Of a stretch of DNA of 64,000 bases, positions 50,979-59,534 are shown piece by piece. Origin of the DNA: Streptomyces marokkonensis. Lineage in GTDB: Bacteria; Actinomycetota; Actinomycetes; Streptomycetales; Streptomycetaceae. Position 1 is the first letter of the stretch. Each line of letters opens with the position of its first letter. The notes under the pieces are model-generated. The model did no database searches. It saw only the letters and a program-made list of their open reading frames with translations, and was not told the DNA's origin. The position numbers and the translations under genes were made by a program. The stretch is from NCBI RefSeq assembly GCF_008312835.1, contig NZ_VSKS01000010.1, positions 186,001 to 250,000 on the forward strand, read 5' to 3'.

Positions 50979-51677
50979 ATGCGTGAACGTGTTGTGGCCG
51001 CGTGCGACGGGGCTTCGAAGGGAAACCCCGGGCCCGCCGGCTGGGCCTGGGTGGTCGCCGACGCGTCCGAGACGCCGGTCCGCTGGGAGGCGGGCGCGCT
51101 CGGCACGGCCACCAACAACATCGCCGAACTCACCGCCCTGGAGCGGCTGCTGGCGGCGACCGACCCCGCCGTGCCGCTCGAGGTGCGGATGGACTCGCAG
51201 TACGCCATGAAGGCCGTCACCACCTGGCTGCCCGGCTGGAAGCGCAACGGCTGGCGCACGGCGGCCGGCAAACCGGTCGCCAACCAGGAACTCGTCGTCC
51301 GCATCGACGACCTCCTGCAGAACCGCTCGGTGGAGTTCCGCTACGTCCCCGCCCACCAGGTCGACGGCGACCGGCTCAACGACTTCGCCGACCGTGCGGC
51401 CAGCCAGGCGGCCACCGCCCAGCAGGACGCCGGCAGCGCGCTGGGCTCGCCCGAGCCGCCGGCCGCCCCGGACCGCCCGGCGGGCGGCGCCGCGAAGCGG
51501 GGCTCCGGCGGGGCCAGGGCGCCCCGGCAGCGCGGCGGCGGCTCGTCCTCCCGCACCATCAAGGCGAAGTTCCCGGGCCGCTGCCCGTGCGGACGGTCCT
51601 ACGCGGCAGGCGAGCCCATCGCCAAGAACGACAAGGGCTGGGGCCACCCCGAGTGCCGGACCGCCCAGAGCGTCTGA
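50979..51677 (+). CDS. RNase HI with C-terminal zinc-ribbon-like extension
   Basis: 232 residues. RNase HI active site complete: Asp10 (ACDGASKGNPG), Glu50 (NNIAELTALE), Asp72 (VRMDSQYAM), His126 (VPAHQVDG) and Asp135 (LNDFADRAA). After residue ~145 comes a Pro/Ala/Gly-rich basic linker and a C-terminal ~33-residue module with GRCPCGRSYAAGEPI and WGHPEC, Cys/His spaced like a small zinc finger. It removes RNA from RNA:DNA hybrids. ATG 50979 is chosen (CATGAT seven bases before); ATG 50967 is four codons earlier. Confidence 0.85.
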   Translation: MRERVVAACDGASKGNPGPAGWAWVVADASETPVRWEAGALGTATNNIAELTALERLLAATDPAVPLEVRMDSQYAMKAVTTWLPGWKRNGWRTAAGKPVANQELVVRIDDLLQNRSVEFRYVPAHQVDGDRLNDFADRAASQAATAQQDAGSALGSPEPPAAPDRPAGGAAKRGSGGARAPRQRGGGSSSRTIKAKFPGRCPCGRSYAAGEPIAKNDKGWGHPECRTAQSV

Positions 51678-51741
51678 GCGGGCACCCGCGACGGCGGAGC
51701 CGCCCCCCGGCCGGGCGGCTCCGGATGACAGACTGACGTGC

Positions 51742-52725
51742 ATGGACGAGCGCACATTCGACAGGTCGGGACAGCACGCCTCCGTGGTCGGTCTCGGCAC
51801 ATGGCAACTCGGGGCGGACTGGGGCGACGTCGACGACAAGGAAGCCCTCGCGGTGCTCGAGACCGCCGCCGAGTCGGGGGTCACCTTCTTCGACACCGCC
51901 GACGTCTACGGCGACGGACGCAGCGAGCAGACCATCGGCTCGTTCCTGAGCGGGCGGCCCGACCTGCATGTGCTGGTCGCCACCAAGATGGGCCGCCGGG
52001 TCGACCAGATCCCCGGGAACTACGTCCTGGACAACTTCCGCGCCTGGAACGACCGCTCCCGGCGCAACCTCGGCGTCGACCGCGTCGACCTGGTGCAGCT
52101 GCACTGCCCGCCGACCCCCGTCTACTCCGCCGACGAGGTCTTCGACGCCCTCGACACCCTGGTGGAGGAGGAGCGCGTCGCCGCCTACGGCGTCAGCGTC
52201 GAGACCTGCGCGGAGGCGCTGACCGCCATCGCCCGGCCGAACGTGGCGAGCGTGCAGATCATCCTCAACCCGTTCCGCATGAAGCCGCTGCGCGACGTGC
52301 TCCCGGCCGCCCGCGAGGCGGGCGTCGGCATCATCGCCCGCGTCCCGCTCGCCTCCGGACTGCTGTCCGGCGCGTACACCCGCGACACCGTCTTCCCCGA
52401 GAACGACCACCGCACCTACAACCGGCACGGCGAGGCCTTCGACCAGGGCGAGACCTTCTCCGGCGTCGACTACGCGACCGGCGTCGAGGCCGCCGCCGAG
52501 TTCGCCGCGCTCGCCCCCGAGGGATGCACCCCGGCCCAGCTGGCCCTGCGCTGGATCATCCAGCAGCCCGGCGTCACCACCGTCATCCCCGGCGCCCGCT
52601 CGCCCGAGCAGGCTCGCGCCAACGCGGCCGCCGCCCGGCTGCCGGAGCTGTCCGACGCGACGCTCACGGCGATCCGGGACCTCTACGACCGGCGGATCAA
52701 GGACCAGGTGGAGTCCCGCTGGTAG
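51742..52725 (+). CDS. Aldo/keto reductase
   Basis: 327 residues of the AKR superfamily. VVGLGTWQLGADWGDV (start), FFDTADVYGDGRSEQ (catalytic Asp/Tyr), VATKMGRRV (Lys), LVQLHCPP (His), AAYGVSVETC and the NADPH-binding WIIQQPGVTTVIPGARSPEQ at the C-terminus. Substrate unknown. ATG 51742 follows CAGACT by seven bases, so the mRNA may be leaderless. Confidence 0.87.
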   Translation: MDERTFDRSGQHASVVGLGTWQLGADWGDVDDKEALAVLETAAESGVTFFDTADVYGDGRSEQTIGSFLSGRPDLHVLVATKMGRRVDQIPGNYVLDNFRAWNDRSRRNLGVDRVDLVQLHCPPTPVYSADEVFDALDTLVEEERVAAYGVSVETCAEALTAIARPNVASVQIILNPFRMKPLRDVLPAAREAGVGIIARVPLASGLLSGAYTRDTVFPENDHRTYNRHGEAFDQGETFSGVDYATGVEAAAEFAALAPEGCTPAQLALRWIIQQPGVTTVIPGARSPEQARANAAAARLPELSDATLTAIRDLYDRRIKDQVESRW

Positions 52726-52734
52726 CGGCGCGGA

Positions 52735-53073
52735 TCACGGCTGGAGGAGCAGTTGCCTCTCCTGCTCCTGGTCGCCCGAGACGACGCCCTCGTCGCGTGC
52801 CGTGAAGGACCGCGTGAGGGTGTCGCTCGCCCGCCGCACCGCCTCCGGGGTGCCCTGCACGGTGACGGTCACCGGCGCCGACAGCGACCCGGCGTCCGCC
52901 TCCCCGGCGTCCCCGGTCCCCTCCCCGGTGAACGTCGCCACGCGGACCGTCGCGTGTTCCTCGGAGGGACGCTGGTCCGGCGCCCCGAAGGCGCCCTCCA
53001 GGGCCCGGACGACCGCTCGGGCGTCCTCGACGTCCCCGCCGCTGAGCGTCACGGTGAGCTGGGTGTCCGACAT
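52735..53073 (-). CDS. Small conserved hypothetical protein
   Basis: 112 residues, acidic. N-terminus MSDTQLTVTLSGGDVEDARA, with two beta-alpha units (LTVTLSGG, VTVTVQGTPEAVRRASDTL) that suggest a two-strand-helix repeat. The C-terminus is Gln-rich. No recognised family. AGGAGG precedes ATG 53073. Convergent with the aldo/keto reductase gene, ten bases between stops. Confidence 0.7.
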   Translation of the reverse strand: MSDTQLTVTLSGGDVEDARAVVRALEGAFGAPDQRPSEEHATVRVATFTGEGTGDAGEADAGSLSAPVTVTVQGTPEAVRRASDTLTRSFTARDEGVVSGDQEQERQLLLQP

Positions 53074-53217
53074 GCGTCCCCGACCTCCTGGCCTCGGTGT
53101 CATCGCCGTCCGTGTAACCGTGCCCCTCGCCCCCAAACCGTCACCCGGCCTGGGAGGACGGCGGCTTTCGGGGAAGGCGGGGTGGTGAACTCACCGATAC
53201 GCACGTAGGGAGGCACC

Positions 53218-53715
53218 GTGTCGGACACGGAGCGGGGCGAAGTCAGGCGCCGAGGTCGCAACGAGACCGAGGACGAGAGAGCGGACCGGATGTGGACGGA
53301 GCTCATCCAGGAGGTCCGGGTCGCCCAGATGGGTGTGCAGATCCTCTTCGGTTTCCTGCTGACCGTCGTGTTCACCCCGAAGTACGCGGACCTGTCCGAC
53401 ACCGATCAGACCATCTACATCGTCACCGTCGTCCTCGGCGCCTGCGCCACCGGCGCGCTCATAGGCCCGGTCTCCCTGCACCGGCTCGTCTCCGGACGGC
53501 GCATCAAACCGCAGGCCGTGCGGTGGGCCTCCCGGCTCACTCTGCTCGGCCTGCTGCTCCTGCTCGCCACCACCAGTTCCTCGCTGCTGCTCATCCTGCG
53601 GGTGGCCACCGACGACGGCTTCGTCCCCTACCTGGTGGCCGGAGTGGTGGGCTGGTACCTGCTGTGCTGGTTCGGCCTGCCGATGTGGACCCGGTACCGC
53701 CACACGACGCGATGA
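53218..53715 (+). CDS. DUF6328 family membrane protein
   Basis: 165 residues, four hydrophobic helices (about 38-55, 65-87, 100-122, 132-152). The segment WTELIQEVRVAQMGVQILFG before the first helix is the family signature. GTG 53218 has GGGAGG upstream. Function unknown; the family is widespread in actinobacteria. It is divergent from the small gene ending at 52735 and convergent with ssgC across a strong hairpin. Confidence 0.8.
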   Translation: MSDTERGEVRRRGRNETEDERADRMWTELIQEVRVAQMGVQILFGFLLTVVFTPKYADLSDTDQTIYIVTVVLGACATGALIGPVSLHRLVSGRRIKPQAVRWASRLTLLGLLLLLATTSSSLLLILRVATDDGFVPYLVAGVVGWYLLCWFGLPMWTRYRHTTR

Positions 53716-53721
53716 CGGCGT

Positions 53722-53752
53722 GGGCGCGCGAGGACCCGGGTCCCGCGCGCCC
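53722..53752. terminator. Bidirectional terminator between DUF6328 and ssgC
   Basis: GGGCGCGCG-A-GGAC pairs with GTCC-CGCGCGCCC around a CCGG loop, one bulged A. Lies between the convergent stops at 53715 and 53759. Confidence 0.65.
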
Positions 53753-53758
53753 GAAGGC

Positions 53759-54184
53759 TCAGCTCCCCGCGAGAACGTCCGCGAGGAAGTCGTCCACATG
53801 GACCTCCTCGCAGCCCGGCGCGACCATCCGGCGGGTCTCGTGCAGGAACTCGCCGACGGCCTCGGCCCAGGCGAACACCACCGCGTGGTGCCGGCCGCCG
53901 TCGGCGTGCGCCTCACCGAGGAACTCCATCCGCAGCTCCCTGCCCACCCCTCGCGACTCCGGGCGCAGCCGCACGTCCCCGATCCCCACCGGGCGGGTGA
54001 GACCGTCGGTGACCATCTCGCGGTCCAGCTGCCAGCGGGCGAGCACCCGGCCGTCATGACTGAAGACGACGGTGACGGCGAACGGGTCGGACGGGTCGTA
54101 AGTCAGGTGGGCGAGTACGGGAAAGCGATCCGTGACGCCCGCCTGGAGCTCCACCACCAGGGTCTTGTGCACGAACGAGTTCAC
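53759..54184 (-). CDS. ssgC: SsgA-like sporulation/cell-division protein
   Basis: 141 residues, the size of SsgA-like proteins (SALPs). Family features: LTYDPSDPFAVTVVFS, WQLDREMVTDGLTRPVGIGD and LRMEFLGEAHADGG. SALPs guide septum placement and wall remodelling during sporulation. Named ssgC from recalled position (SCO7289) soon after the clpP operon. GTG 54184 has GGAGG upstream. A SigB-type promoter lies about 40 bases upstream. Confidence 0.87.
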   Translation of the reverse strand: MNSFVHKTLVVELQAGVTDRFPVLAHLTYDPSDPFAVTVVFSHDGRVLARWQLDREMVTDGLTRPVGIGDVRLRPESRGVGRELRMEFLGEAHADGGRHHAVVFAWAEAVGEFLHETRRMVAPGCEEVHVDDFLADVLAGS

Positions 54185-54223
54185 GAGAAGGCCTCCGGGA
54201 AGTCACCGACGTAAAGCCCTCTA

Positions 54224-54247
54224 GTACCCCGCATCCGCGCAAGATGC
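54224..54247 (-). promoter_or_regulatory. SigB-type promoter of ssgC
   Basis: On the minus strand GCAT, 14-base spacer, GGGTAC(T): consensus match. Predicted start near 54216, a ~32-base leader to GTG 54184 that includes GGAGG. Confidence 0.6.
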
Positions 54248-54291
54248 TCGGCCCTACGGGTGAAACGCAGTACCCCGCGCCGCGGCCGGTG

Positions 54292-55263
54292 TCAGCCGAA
54301 CGCGTCCCGCAGGGCCGGCAGCAGCGTCTTCTCCGACCAGTCCAGGTACCGCGGCTGCGACTCGCCGCCGATCTGCACGAGGGCGATCTCGGTGAAGCCC
54401 GCCTCGGCGTAGGGGCGGACGGCCTCGACGAAGTCCGCCGGGTCGCTGCCGCACGGGACGGACCCGGCGACGTCCTCCGGGCGGACGAACCGGGTCGCCA
54501 TGGCGAAGGAGTCCGGGTGCGGCAGCTCGGAGTTGACCTTCCAGCCGTTGCCGAACCAGCGGAACTGGTCGTGGGCGCGTGCCACGGCCGCGTCCCGGTC
54601 GGGGTCGTAGCACACCGGCAGCTGACCCACCCGCGGCTTGCCCTGCCCGCCGTGCCGGTCGAAGGCGTCGAGCAGCTCCGCCTCGGGCTCCGTGGCGATC
54701 ACCAGGTCGGCGAGCCGGCCCGCCAGGGCGCAGGACCGCTTCCCGGACACCGCGATGCCGATCGGCGGCGGCTCGTCCGGCACGTCCCACAGCCGGGCCG
54801 ACTCGACGTCGAAGTGGGTGCCCCGGTGGTTCACGTGCCCGCCCCCGAACAGGGCGCGAATGATCTCCACCGCCTCCTCGAGCATCTCGTGCCGCACGTT
54901 CACGGCCGGCCAGCCGCCGCCCACCACGTGCTCGTTGAGGTTCTCGCCGGAGCCGAGCCCGAGCCGGAAGCGGCCCTCGGACAGCAGCTGCACCGTCGCC
55001 GCCTTCTGCGCCACCACCGCCGGGTGGTAGCGGAACGTCGGACAGGTCACGTACGTCATCAGCGGAATGCGCGAGGTGGCCTGCGCGGCGGCGCCCAGCA
55101 CGCTCCAGGCGTACGGCGAGTGACCCTGCGACGCCAGCCAGGGGAAGTAGTGGTCCGAGGTCACCGAGAAGTCGAACCCCGCCTCCTCCGCCCGCACCAC
55201 GTGCGCGACCAGCTCACGCGGACCGGCCTGCTCGGTCATCATTGTGTATCCGATGTGCACCAT
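54292..55263 (-). CDS. LLM-class F420-dependent oxidoreductase
   Basis: 323 residues. Luciferase-like TIM barrel of the G6PDH/MTD-like type: MVHIGYTMMTEQAGPRELVA, FSVTSDHYFPWL, RFRLGLGSGENLNEHVVGG and PPPIGIAVSGKRSC. Members of this group use coenzyme F420 to oxidise glucose-6-phosphate or other alcohols. ATG 55263; GTG 55260 directly follows. Divergent from the serine hydrolase gene at 55336. Confidence 0.85.
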   Translation of the reverse strand: MVHIGYTMMTEQAGPRELVAHVVRAEEAGFDFSVTSDHYFPWLASQGHSPYAWSVLGAAAQATSRIPLMTYVTCPTFRYHPAVVAQKAATVQLLSEGRFRLGLGSGENLNEHVVGGGWPAVNVRHEMLEEAVEIIRALFGGGHVNHRGTHFDVESARLWDVPDEPPPIGIAVSGKRSCALAGRLADLVIATEPEAELLDAFDRHGGQGKPRVGQLPVCYDPDRDAAVARAHDQFRWFGNGWKVNSELPHPDSFAMATRFVRPEDVAGSVPCGSDPADFVEAVRPYAEAGFTEIALVQIGGESQPRYLDWSEKTLLPALRDAFG

Positions 55264-55335
55264 GCCGCCCGGGTCCCCGGCCGCGCCCGGGGAAAACGAT
55301 GGATCACCCGCCTGCCACCCGGGCAGGATGGCCCC

Positions 55336-56814
55336 ATGACCGCCCGCACTCTCCCCGCCTCCGCCCCCGCCGCCCAGGGCGTCGACGCGTCCGGTGTCCA
55401 CGCCTTCCTCGACGCCCTCGAGGCCGCCCCCGGCATCGAACCGCACAGCCTGATGATCCTGCGCCGCGGCCACCTCGTGGCCTCCGGCTGGTGGGCGCCG
55501 TACACCGCGCGGCGCCCCCACCTGCTGTACTCCCTCAGCAAGAGCTTCACCGCGACCGCCGCCGCTCTCGCCGAGGAGGAGGGGCTGATCGACTTCGACG
55601 CCCCGGTGCTGTCATACTTCCCGGAGTTCGAGGCGGACATCACCGACCCGCGCAGCCGGGCGATCCTGGTGCGGCACGTGGCGTCCATGGCCAGCGGCCA
55701 CGAGGGCGAGACCGTCGACGCGGCGTTCGGCACCGATCCGGGCGAACCGGTGCGCGGGTTCCTGCTCCAGCCGCCCCCGCGCGATCCGGGCACCGTCTTC
55801 GCGTACAACCAGCCGTGCACGTACACGCTCGGCGCGATCGTGCAGCGGGTCACCGGGCAGTCGCTCACCGACTACCTGCGCCCCCGGCTGTTCGACCCGC
55901 TGGGCATCGGCGCGACGGGGTGGCAGCGGGACCGCACCGGCCGCGAGATCGGCTTCAGCGGTCTGCACGCCACGACGGACGCCGTCGCGCGGCTCGGTCA
56001 GCTCTATCTGGACGACGGGGTCTGGCAGGGCGAGCGGCTGCTGCCCGAGGGATGGGTCGCCCGCGCCTCCCGCCCGCACATACCGACCGCCGGCGCCATG
56101 GGGGAGGGGGACCGGCAGGACTGGGACCGCGGCTACGGACACCAGTTCTGGATCTCCCGGCACGGATTCCGGGGCGACGGCGCGTACGGGCAGTTCTGCC
56201 TCGTCCTGCCCGAGCACGACGCGGTGATCGCCGCGACGACGGCCACCGAGCAGATGCAGGAGTACCTGGACCTGGTCTGGCGGCACCTCCTGCCCGCCTT
56301 CCACGCCGCGCCGCTGCCCGGCCGGGAGGCCGCGGACGCCGCTCTGCGCGAGCGTCTCGACGGGCTCGCCCTGCCCCCGGCCGGCGGCGGCCCCGTACCG
56401 CCGCACCGGGCCGCGGACTGGGCCGGCGCCGTGTTCGCCCCCGAGGGCGGGATCTGCGCCGGCCGGCCGAAGCTGACCGCGGCCGAGGTCACTGCGGACG
56501 GCGACGGCTGGATCCTGCGCCTCACGGAGGACGGCGAGCCGTTCGACGCGCGGTTCGACGGACAGGGGTGGACCGTCACCGAGCAGCCCGTCCCGGCCGC
56601 CGTGAGCGGCGGCCGGACCGACGACGGCACCCTCACCGTGGACGTGGTGTTCCTGGAGACGCCGCACCGTCTGAGCGTCGTGTGCTCCCTTGCCGACCGC
56701 ACCTTCCGGGCGCGCTGGCTCACCCGCCCGCTGCACGCGTGGCCGCTGAGCAGGCTGCGCGCCCCGCGCGGCTCAGTCCGCGCCCGGACGGAAGGTCCGC
56801 AGGAAGGTCCGTAA
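55336..56814 (+). CDS. Cytoplasmic serine hydrolase (beta-lactamase-related)
   Basis: 492 residues. SxxK in YSLSKSFTATA near residue 76, YxN equivalent in YNQPCTYTLG, FWISRHGFRGDGAYGQFCLV as the H/K-T-G-like strand. A C-terminal ~130-residue beta domain follows. No signal peptide. Class C beta-lactamase/esterase family; substrate unknown. ATG 55336 follows CAGGAT by six bases (leaderless candidate). The 3' end overlaps the convergent pseudokinase gene by 42 bases. Confidence 0.82.
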   Translation: MTARTLPASAPAAQGVDASGVHAFLDALEAAPGIEPHSLMILRRGHLVASGWWAPYTARRPHLLYSLSKSFTATAAALAEEEGLIDFDAPVLSYFPEFEADITDPRSRAILVRHVASMASGHEGETVDAAFGTDPGEPVRGFLLQPPPRDPGTVFAYNQPCTYTLGAIVQRVTGQSLTDYLRPRLFDPLGIGATGWQRDRTGREIGFSGLHATTDAVARLGQLYLDDGVWQGERLLPEGWVARASRPHIPTAGAMGEGDRQDWDRGYGHQFWISRHGFRGDGAYGQFCLVLPEHDAVIAATTATEQMQEYLDLVWRHLLPAFHAAPLPGREAADAALRERLDGLALPPAGGGPVPPHRAADWAGAVFAPEGGICAGRPKLTAAEVTADGDGWILRLTEDGEPFDARFDGQGWTVTEQPVPAAVSGGRTDDGTLTVDVVFLETPHRLSVVCSLADRTFRARWLTRPLHAWPLSRLRAPRGSVRARTEGPQEGP

Positions 56815-58413
56815 CGCCTCGCGGCTCGCGGGTTCCTCCCAGTCGGCGGCCGGGGTCGTCCAGCGCAGCGAGTAGCCGCGCCCGCCGCCCAGGAGGAAGC
56901 CGCGGCCGAAGGTGCGCAGCCGGGTGCCGTCGTGCTCGGCGTACCACTCCATGTCGGCGGCCTCGCGCCCCTGATAGGTCCTCGCCTCGATCGCGCCGAT
57001 CCGCTCGTAGCCGCCGGACCGCTCCAGCGGTGGCTCCACGTCGTCCCGCCACACGGCCACGGCGTCCGTCCCCACGCGCTCGCTGTAGGTGACCGCGAGC
57101 GTGCGCGGATCGCCCTCGGCGCCGAAGGTCACGCGGTAGGCCAGGCCGGAGGCGCGCGAGGTGTCCAGCCGCTCCCAGCCGTCGGGCAGCGCGACGGAGA
57201 AGCCCTCCGGGGCCCGGTAGGTCCGGTAGCCGGGCGGGAGGCCCCCGGTGCCCGACGGGGACGGGGCGGGCGGAGCGGCGGCGGACGGCGGGGCCGGGGC
57301 CCGCTCACCGGGGGCGTCCCCGCCGTCCTGCGCGCCGGAACCCGAGGGCGCGGAACCCGAAGGCGCGGAACCCGTCGGCGCGGACGCCGACGAGGGCGGC
57401 GCTCCGGCGGCTGAGCCCGAGCCCGAGCCCGAGCCGGGCAGTCCCCGCGTCACGGCGAGCACCGCGACCGCCACGGTGACGACGGCCAGCGAGGTGCCGA
57501 GGACCATGGTCCTCCTGCTCCGCTCCCGGCCCGCGCGGCGCAGTCCGGCGGTGTACCCGCCGCGCAGCCGGGGGCCGGGCACGGCCGCCTCGACGGCGAC
57601 CGGGTCCTCGCGCAGGACCCGGGTGAGCGCCTCCCGGACCACCTGGCGGGTCAGCCGCTCCCGCGCGTCCTTGCGCAGCAGCCCCTGGACGACCCGGGTG
57701 AGCGGCCCCGACCGCACCGGGCTGCGCAGCGGCAGCCGGTCCACCCCCCTCAGCGTGGCCTCGGGCCTGCCGCGGTCCCGGAACGGCGGGCGCCCCTCGA
57801 GCATCGTGTAGAGGATCGCGCCGAGCGACCACAGGTCCGCGGCGGGACCGATCCGCTGGTCGCGGGCCTGCTCCGGAGAGGCGTACGACGGTGCCGTGAG
57901 CCGCGGCGCCGACGTGCTCCCGGCCAGGCCGAACCCGGTGACGACGACCGGACCGCCCTCGCACAGGAACACCTGGCCCGGGCTGAGTTCGCCGTGCGTG
58001 ACGGCCTCGGCGTGCGCGGCGTCCAGCACGTCGAGCAGTTCCAGCGCGATGCGCGCGGCCCGCACATGGTTGAACGTGCCCTGCTCGGCGAGGACTTCGT
58101 CCAGGGGCGTGCCGTCGATCCAGGCGGTGACGGTCCACAGGAGGCCGTCCTCGCCGAGGGTGTCGATCACGGTGGCGATCCGGCCGGGGCACAGCCGGGC
58201 CACGGTCTCCGTGGCCCGCAGGACGCGTGAGGGGGCGCGGCGGGCGGCCTCACCGGCGTCCTGCGGGAGTTCGGTGCGGGTGACCAGGCACGGGCGGCCC
58301 GTCTGCAGGTCGTCGGCGTACCAGGTGACGCGATTGGGTTCACGATGCGTGATCTCGACCAGCCGGTACCGGCCGCCGACCGGCTGGTCTGTGGAGACGT
58401 GCGCCCTGCCCAT
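56773..58413 (-). CDS. Membrane pseudokinase with extracytoplasmic domain
   Basis: 546 residues. N-terminal kinase-like fold (~15-285) is recognisable (YASPEQARDQRIGPAADLWS, ILYTMLEGRPPF), but the catalytic residues are lost: no Gly-rich loop (ITHREPNRVTWY), the VAIK Lys position reads CLVTRTEL, HRDxKxxN is HGELSPGQV and DFG is GFG. One transmembrane helix (~310-330), a Gly/Ser/Ala/Pro linker, then a C-terminal globular domain (~395-545, YRAPEGFSVALPDGW). Probably a signalling scaffold sensing outside conditions. ATG 58413 is preferred over 58419 for GAGGG spacing. Confidence 0.85.
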   Translation of the reverse strand: MGRAHVSTDQPVGGRYRLVEITHREPNRVTWYADDLQTGRPCLVTRTELPQDAGEAARRAPSRVLRATETVARLCPGRIATVIDTLGEDGLLWTVTAWIDGTPLDEVLAEQGTFNHVRAARIALELLDVLDAAHAEAVTHGELSPGQVFLCEGGPVVVTGFGLAGSTSAPRLTAPSYASPEQARDQRIGPAADLWSLGAILYTMLEGRPPFRDRGRPEATLRGVDRLPLRSPVRSGPLTRVVQGLLRKDARERLTRQVVREALTRVLREDPVAVEAAVPGPRLRGGYTAGLRRAGRERSRRTMVLGTSLAVVTVAVAVLAVTRGLPGSGSGSGSAAGAPPSSASAPTGSAPSGSAPSGSGAQDGGDAPGERAPAPPSAAAPPAPSPSGTGGLPPGYRTYRAPEGFSVALPDGWERLDTSRASGLAYRVTFGAEGDPRTLAVTYSERVGTDAVAVWRDDVEPPLERSGGYERIGAIEARTYQGREAADMEWYAEHDGTRLRTFGRGFLLGGGRGYSLRWTTPAADWEEPASREALRTFLRTFRPGAD

Positions 58414-58492
58414 GGCCATCCCTCGTCGAACCGCTGGATCCCGCTGTCCCCAGTGGTACGGGGGAGCGGGCGGGATCCGTTCAAAGGAGGGG

Positions 58493-59452
58493 TCAGCGAA
58501 GCTCGAAGTGTTCCGTCCAGGCGATCATGTCGCCGGTGGTGGCGTTGCCGCCGCACACCACCAGACCGAGCCGGGCCCCCTCGCCGACCCGCTCCAGCAC
58601 CCGCCGCGCGGCGGGCAGCAGACAGCCGGCCGCCGGCTCCGCCCACACCTTGGCGTGGTCCGCGAGGTCGAGGGAGCCCCGCACCGCTTCCCGGTCCGGC
58701 ACCACCAGCACCTCGGTCACCAGCTCCGAGACATGCCGGTACGTGAGCTGGGACACCGCCGGGGCGCTGAGCGTGGAGACGATCGACGTCAGCCCCACCG
58801 GCACCGGGCCGCCGGCCGTCAGTGCCTCGGACATCGCCTGCGCGCCCTCGGTCTCCACACCCCAGACGCGCACCCCGGGCCGCAGCGCCCGCAGCGCCGC
58901 CGCGACACCGGCGATCAGTCCGCCGCCCCCGATGCTCACCAGTACGTCCGTGAGGTCCCCGGCGTCCGCGGCGAACTCCAGCCCCACGGTGCCCTGGCCG
59001 GCGATCACCACCGGGTCGTCGAAGGGATGGACCAGGGTCAGCCCCTCCTGCTGGAGCCGCGTCATGAGGGCGAAGGCGCCGTCCATGTCGTCGGTCACGC
59101 GCACCGAGGCGCCCGCGGACTCCGCGATCTCCACGGCCCGGACGGGCGCCGAACGCGGCATCACCACCGTGGCCTTCACGTCCAGGGCGGCGGCCATGAC
59201 CGCCAGGGCGATCCCGTGGTTGCCGCCGCTCACCGCAACGACCCCGGCGGCCCGCTCGGCCTCGCTCAGCGACAGCAGCTTCGCCGCCGCGCCCCGCACC
59301 TTGAACGAACCGGTGCGCTGCAGCAGCTCCAGCTTCGCCGTGACCGGGGCGCCCAGCAGCGCCGAGAGCCCGGGGCTCGGCACGGTCGGCGTCCGTACCA
59401 CGTGCCCGGCGATCCGCCCGGCCGCGGTCTCGATGTCGGCGATCCCGATCAC
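58493..59452 (-). CDS. Threonine/serine dehydratase-like PLP enzyme
   Basis: 319 residues, fold type II. Schiff-base Lys in RTGSFKVRGA near 50, PLP phosphate loop SIGGGGLIAGVAAAL, and VSGGNHGIALAV. Typical of catabolic threonine/serine dehydratase or serine racemase. Deaminates Thr or Ser. GTG 59452 is spaced eight bases from GGAAAGG; GTG 59461 is the alternative. No regulatory ACT domain, so likely the biodegradative type. Confidence 0.85.
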   Translation of the reverse strand: MIGIADIETAAGRIAGHVVRTPTVPSPGLSALLGAPVTAKLELLQRTGSFKVRGAAAKLLSLSEAERAAGVVAVSGGNHGIALAVMAAALDVKATVVMPRSAPVRAVEIAESAGASVRVTDDMDGAFALMTRLQQEGLTLVHPFDDPVVIAGQGTVGLEFAADAGDLTDVLVSIGGGGLIAGVAAALRALRPGVRVWGVETEGAQAMSEALTAGGPVPVGLTSIVSTLSAPAVSQLTYRHVSELVTEVLVVPDREAVRGSLDLADHAKVWAEPAAGCLLPAARRVLERVGEGARLGLVVCGGNATTGDMIAWTEHFELR

Positions 59453-59534
59453 GACTGCCACCTTTCCGGCGCGGGGGGTGGCGATCCGCGCCGTGATCCA
59501 CCCTGGCTCGCGGGGCGGCCGGGGTCAACGAGGT

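Noticed and set aside
58436-58478. GGATCCCG/CGGGATCC pairing with a long loop as terminator
   Set aside because: The loop of 27 bases is long and interrupted; the pairing may be chance in this GC content.
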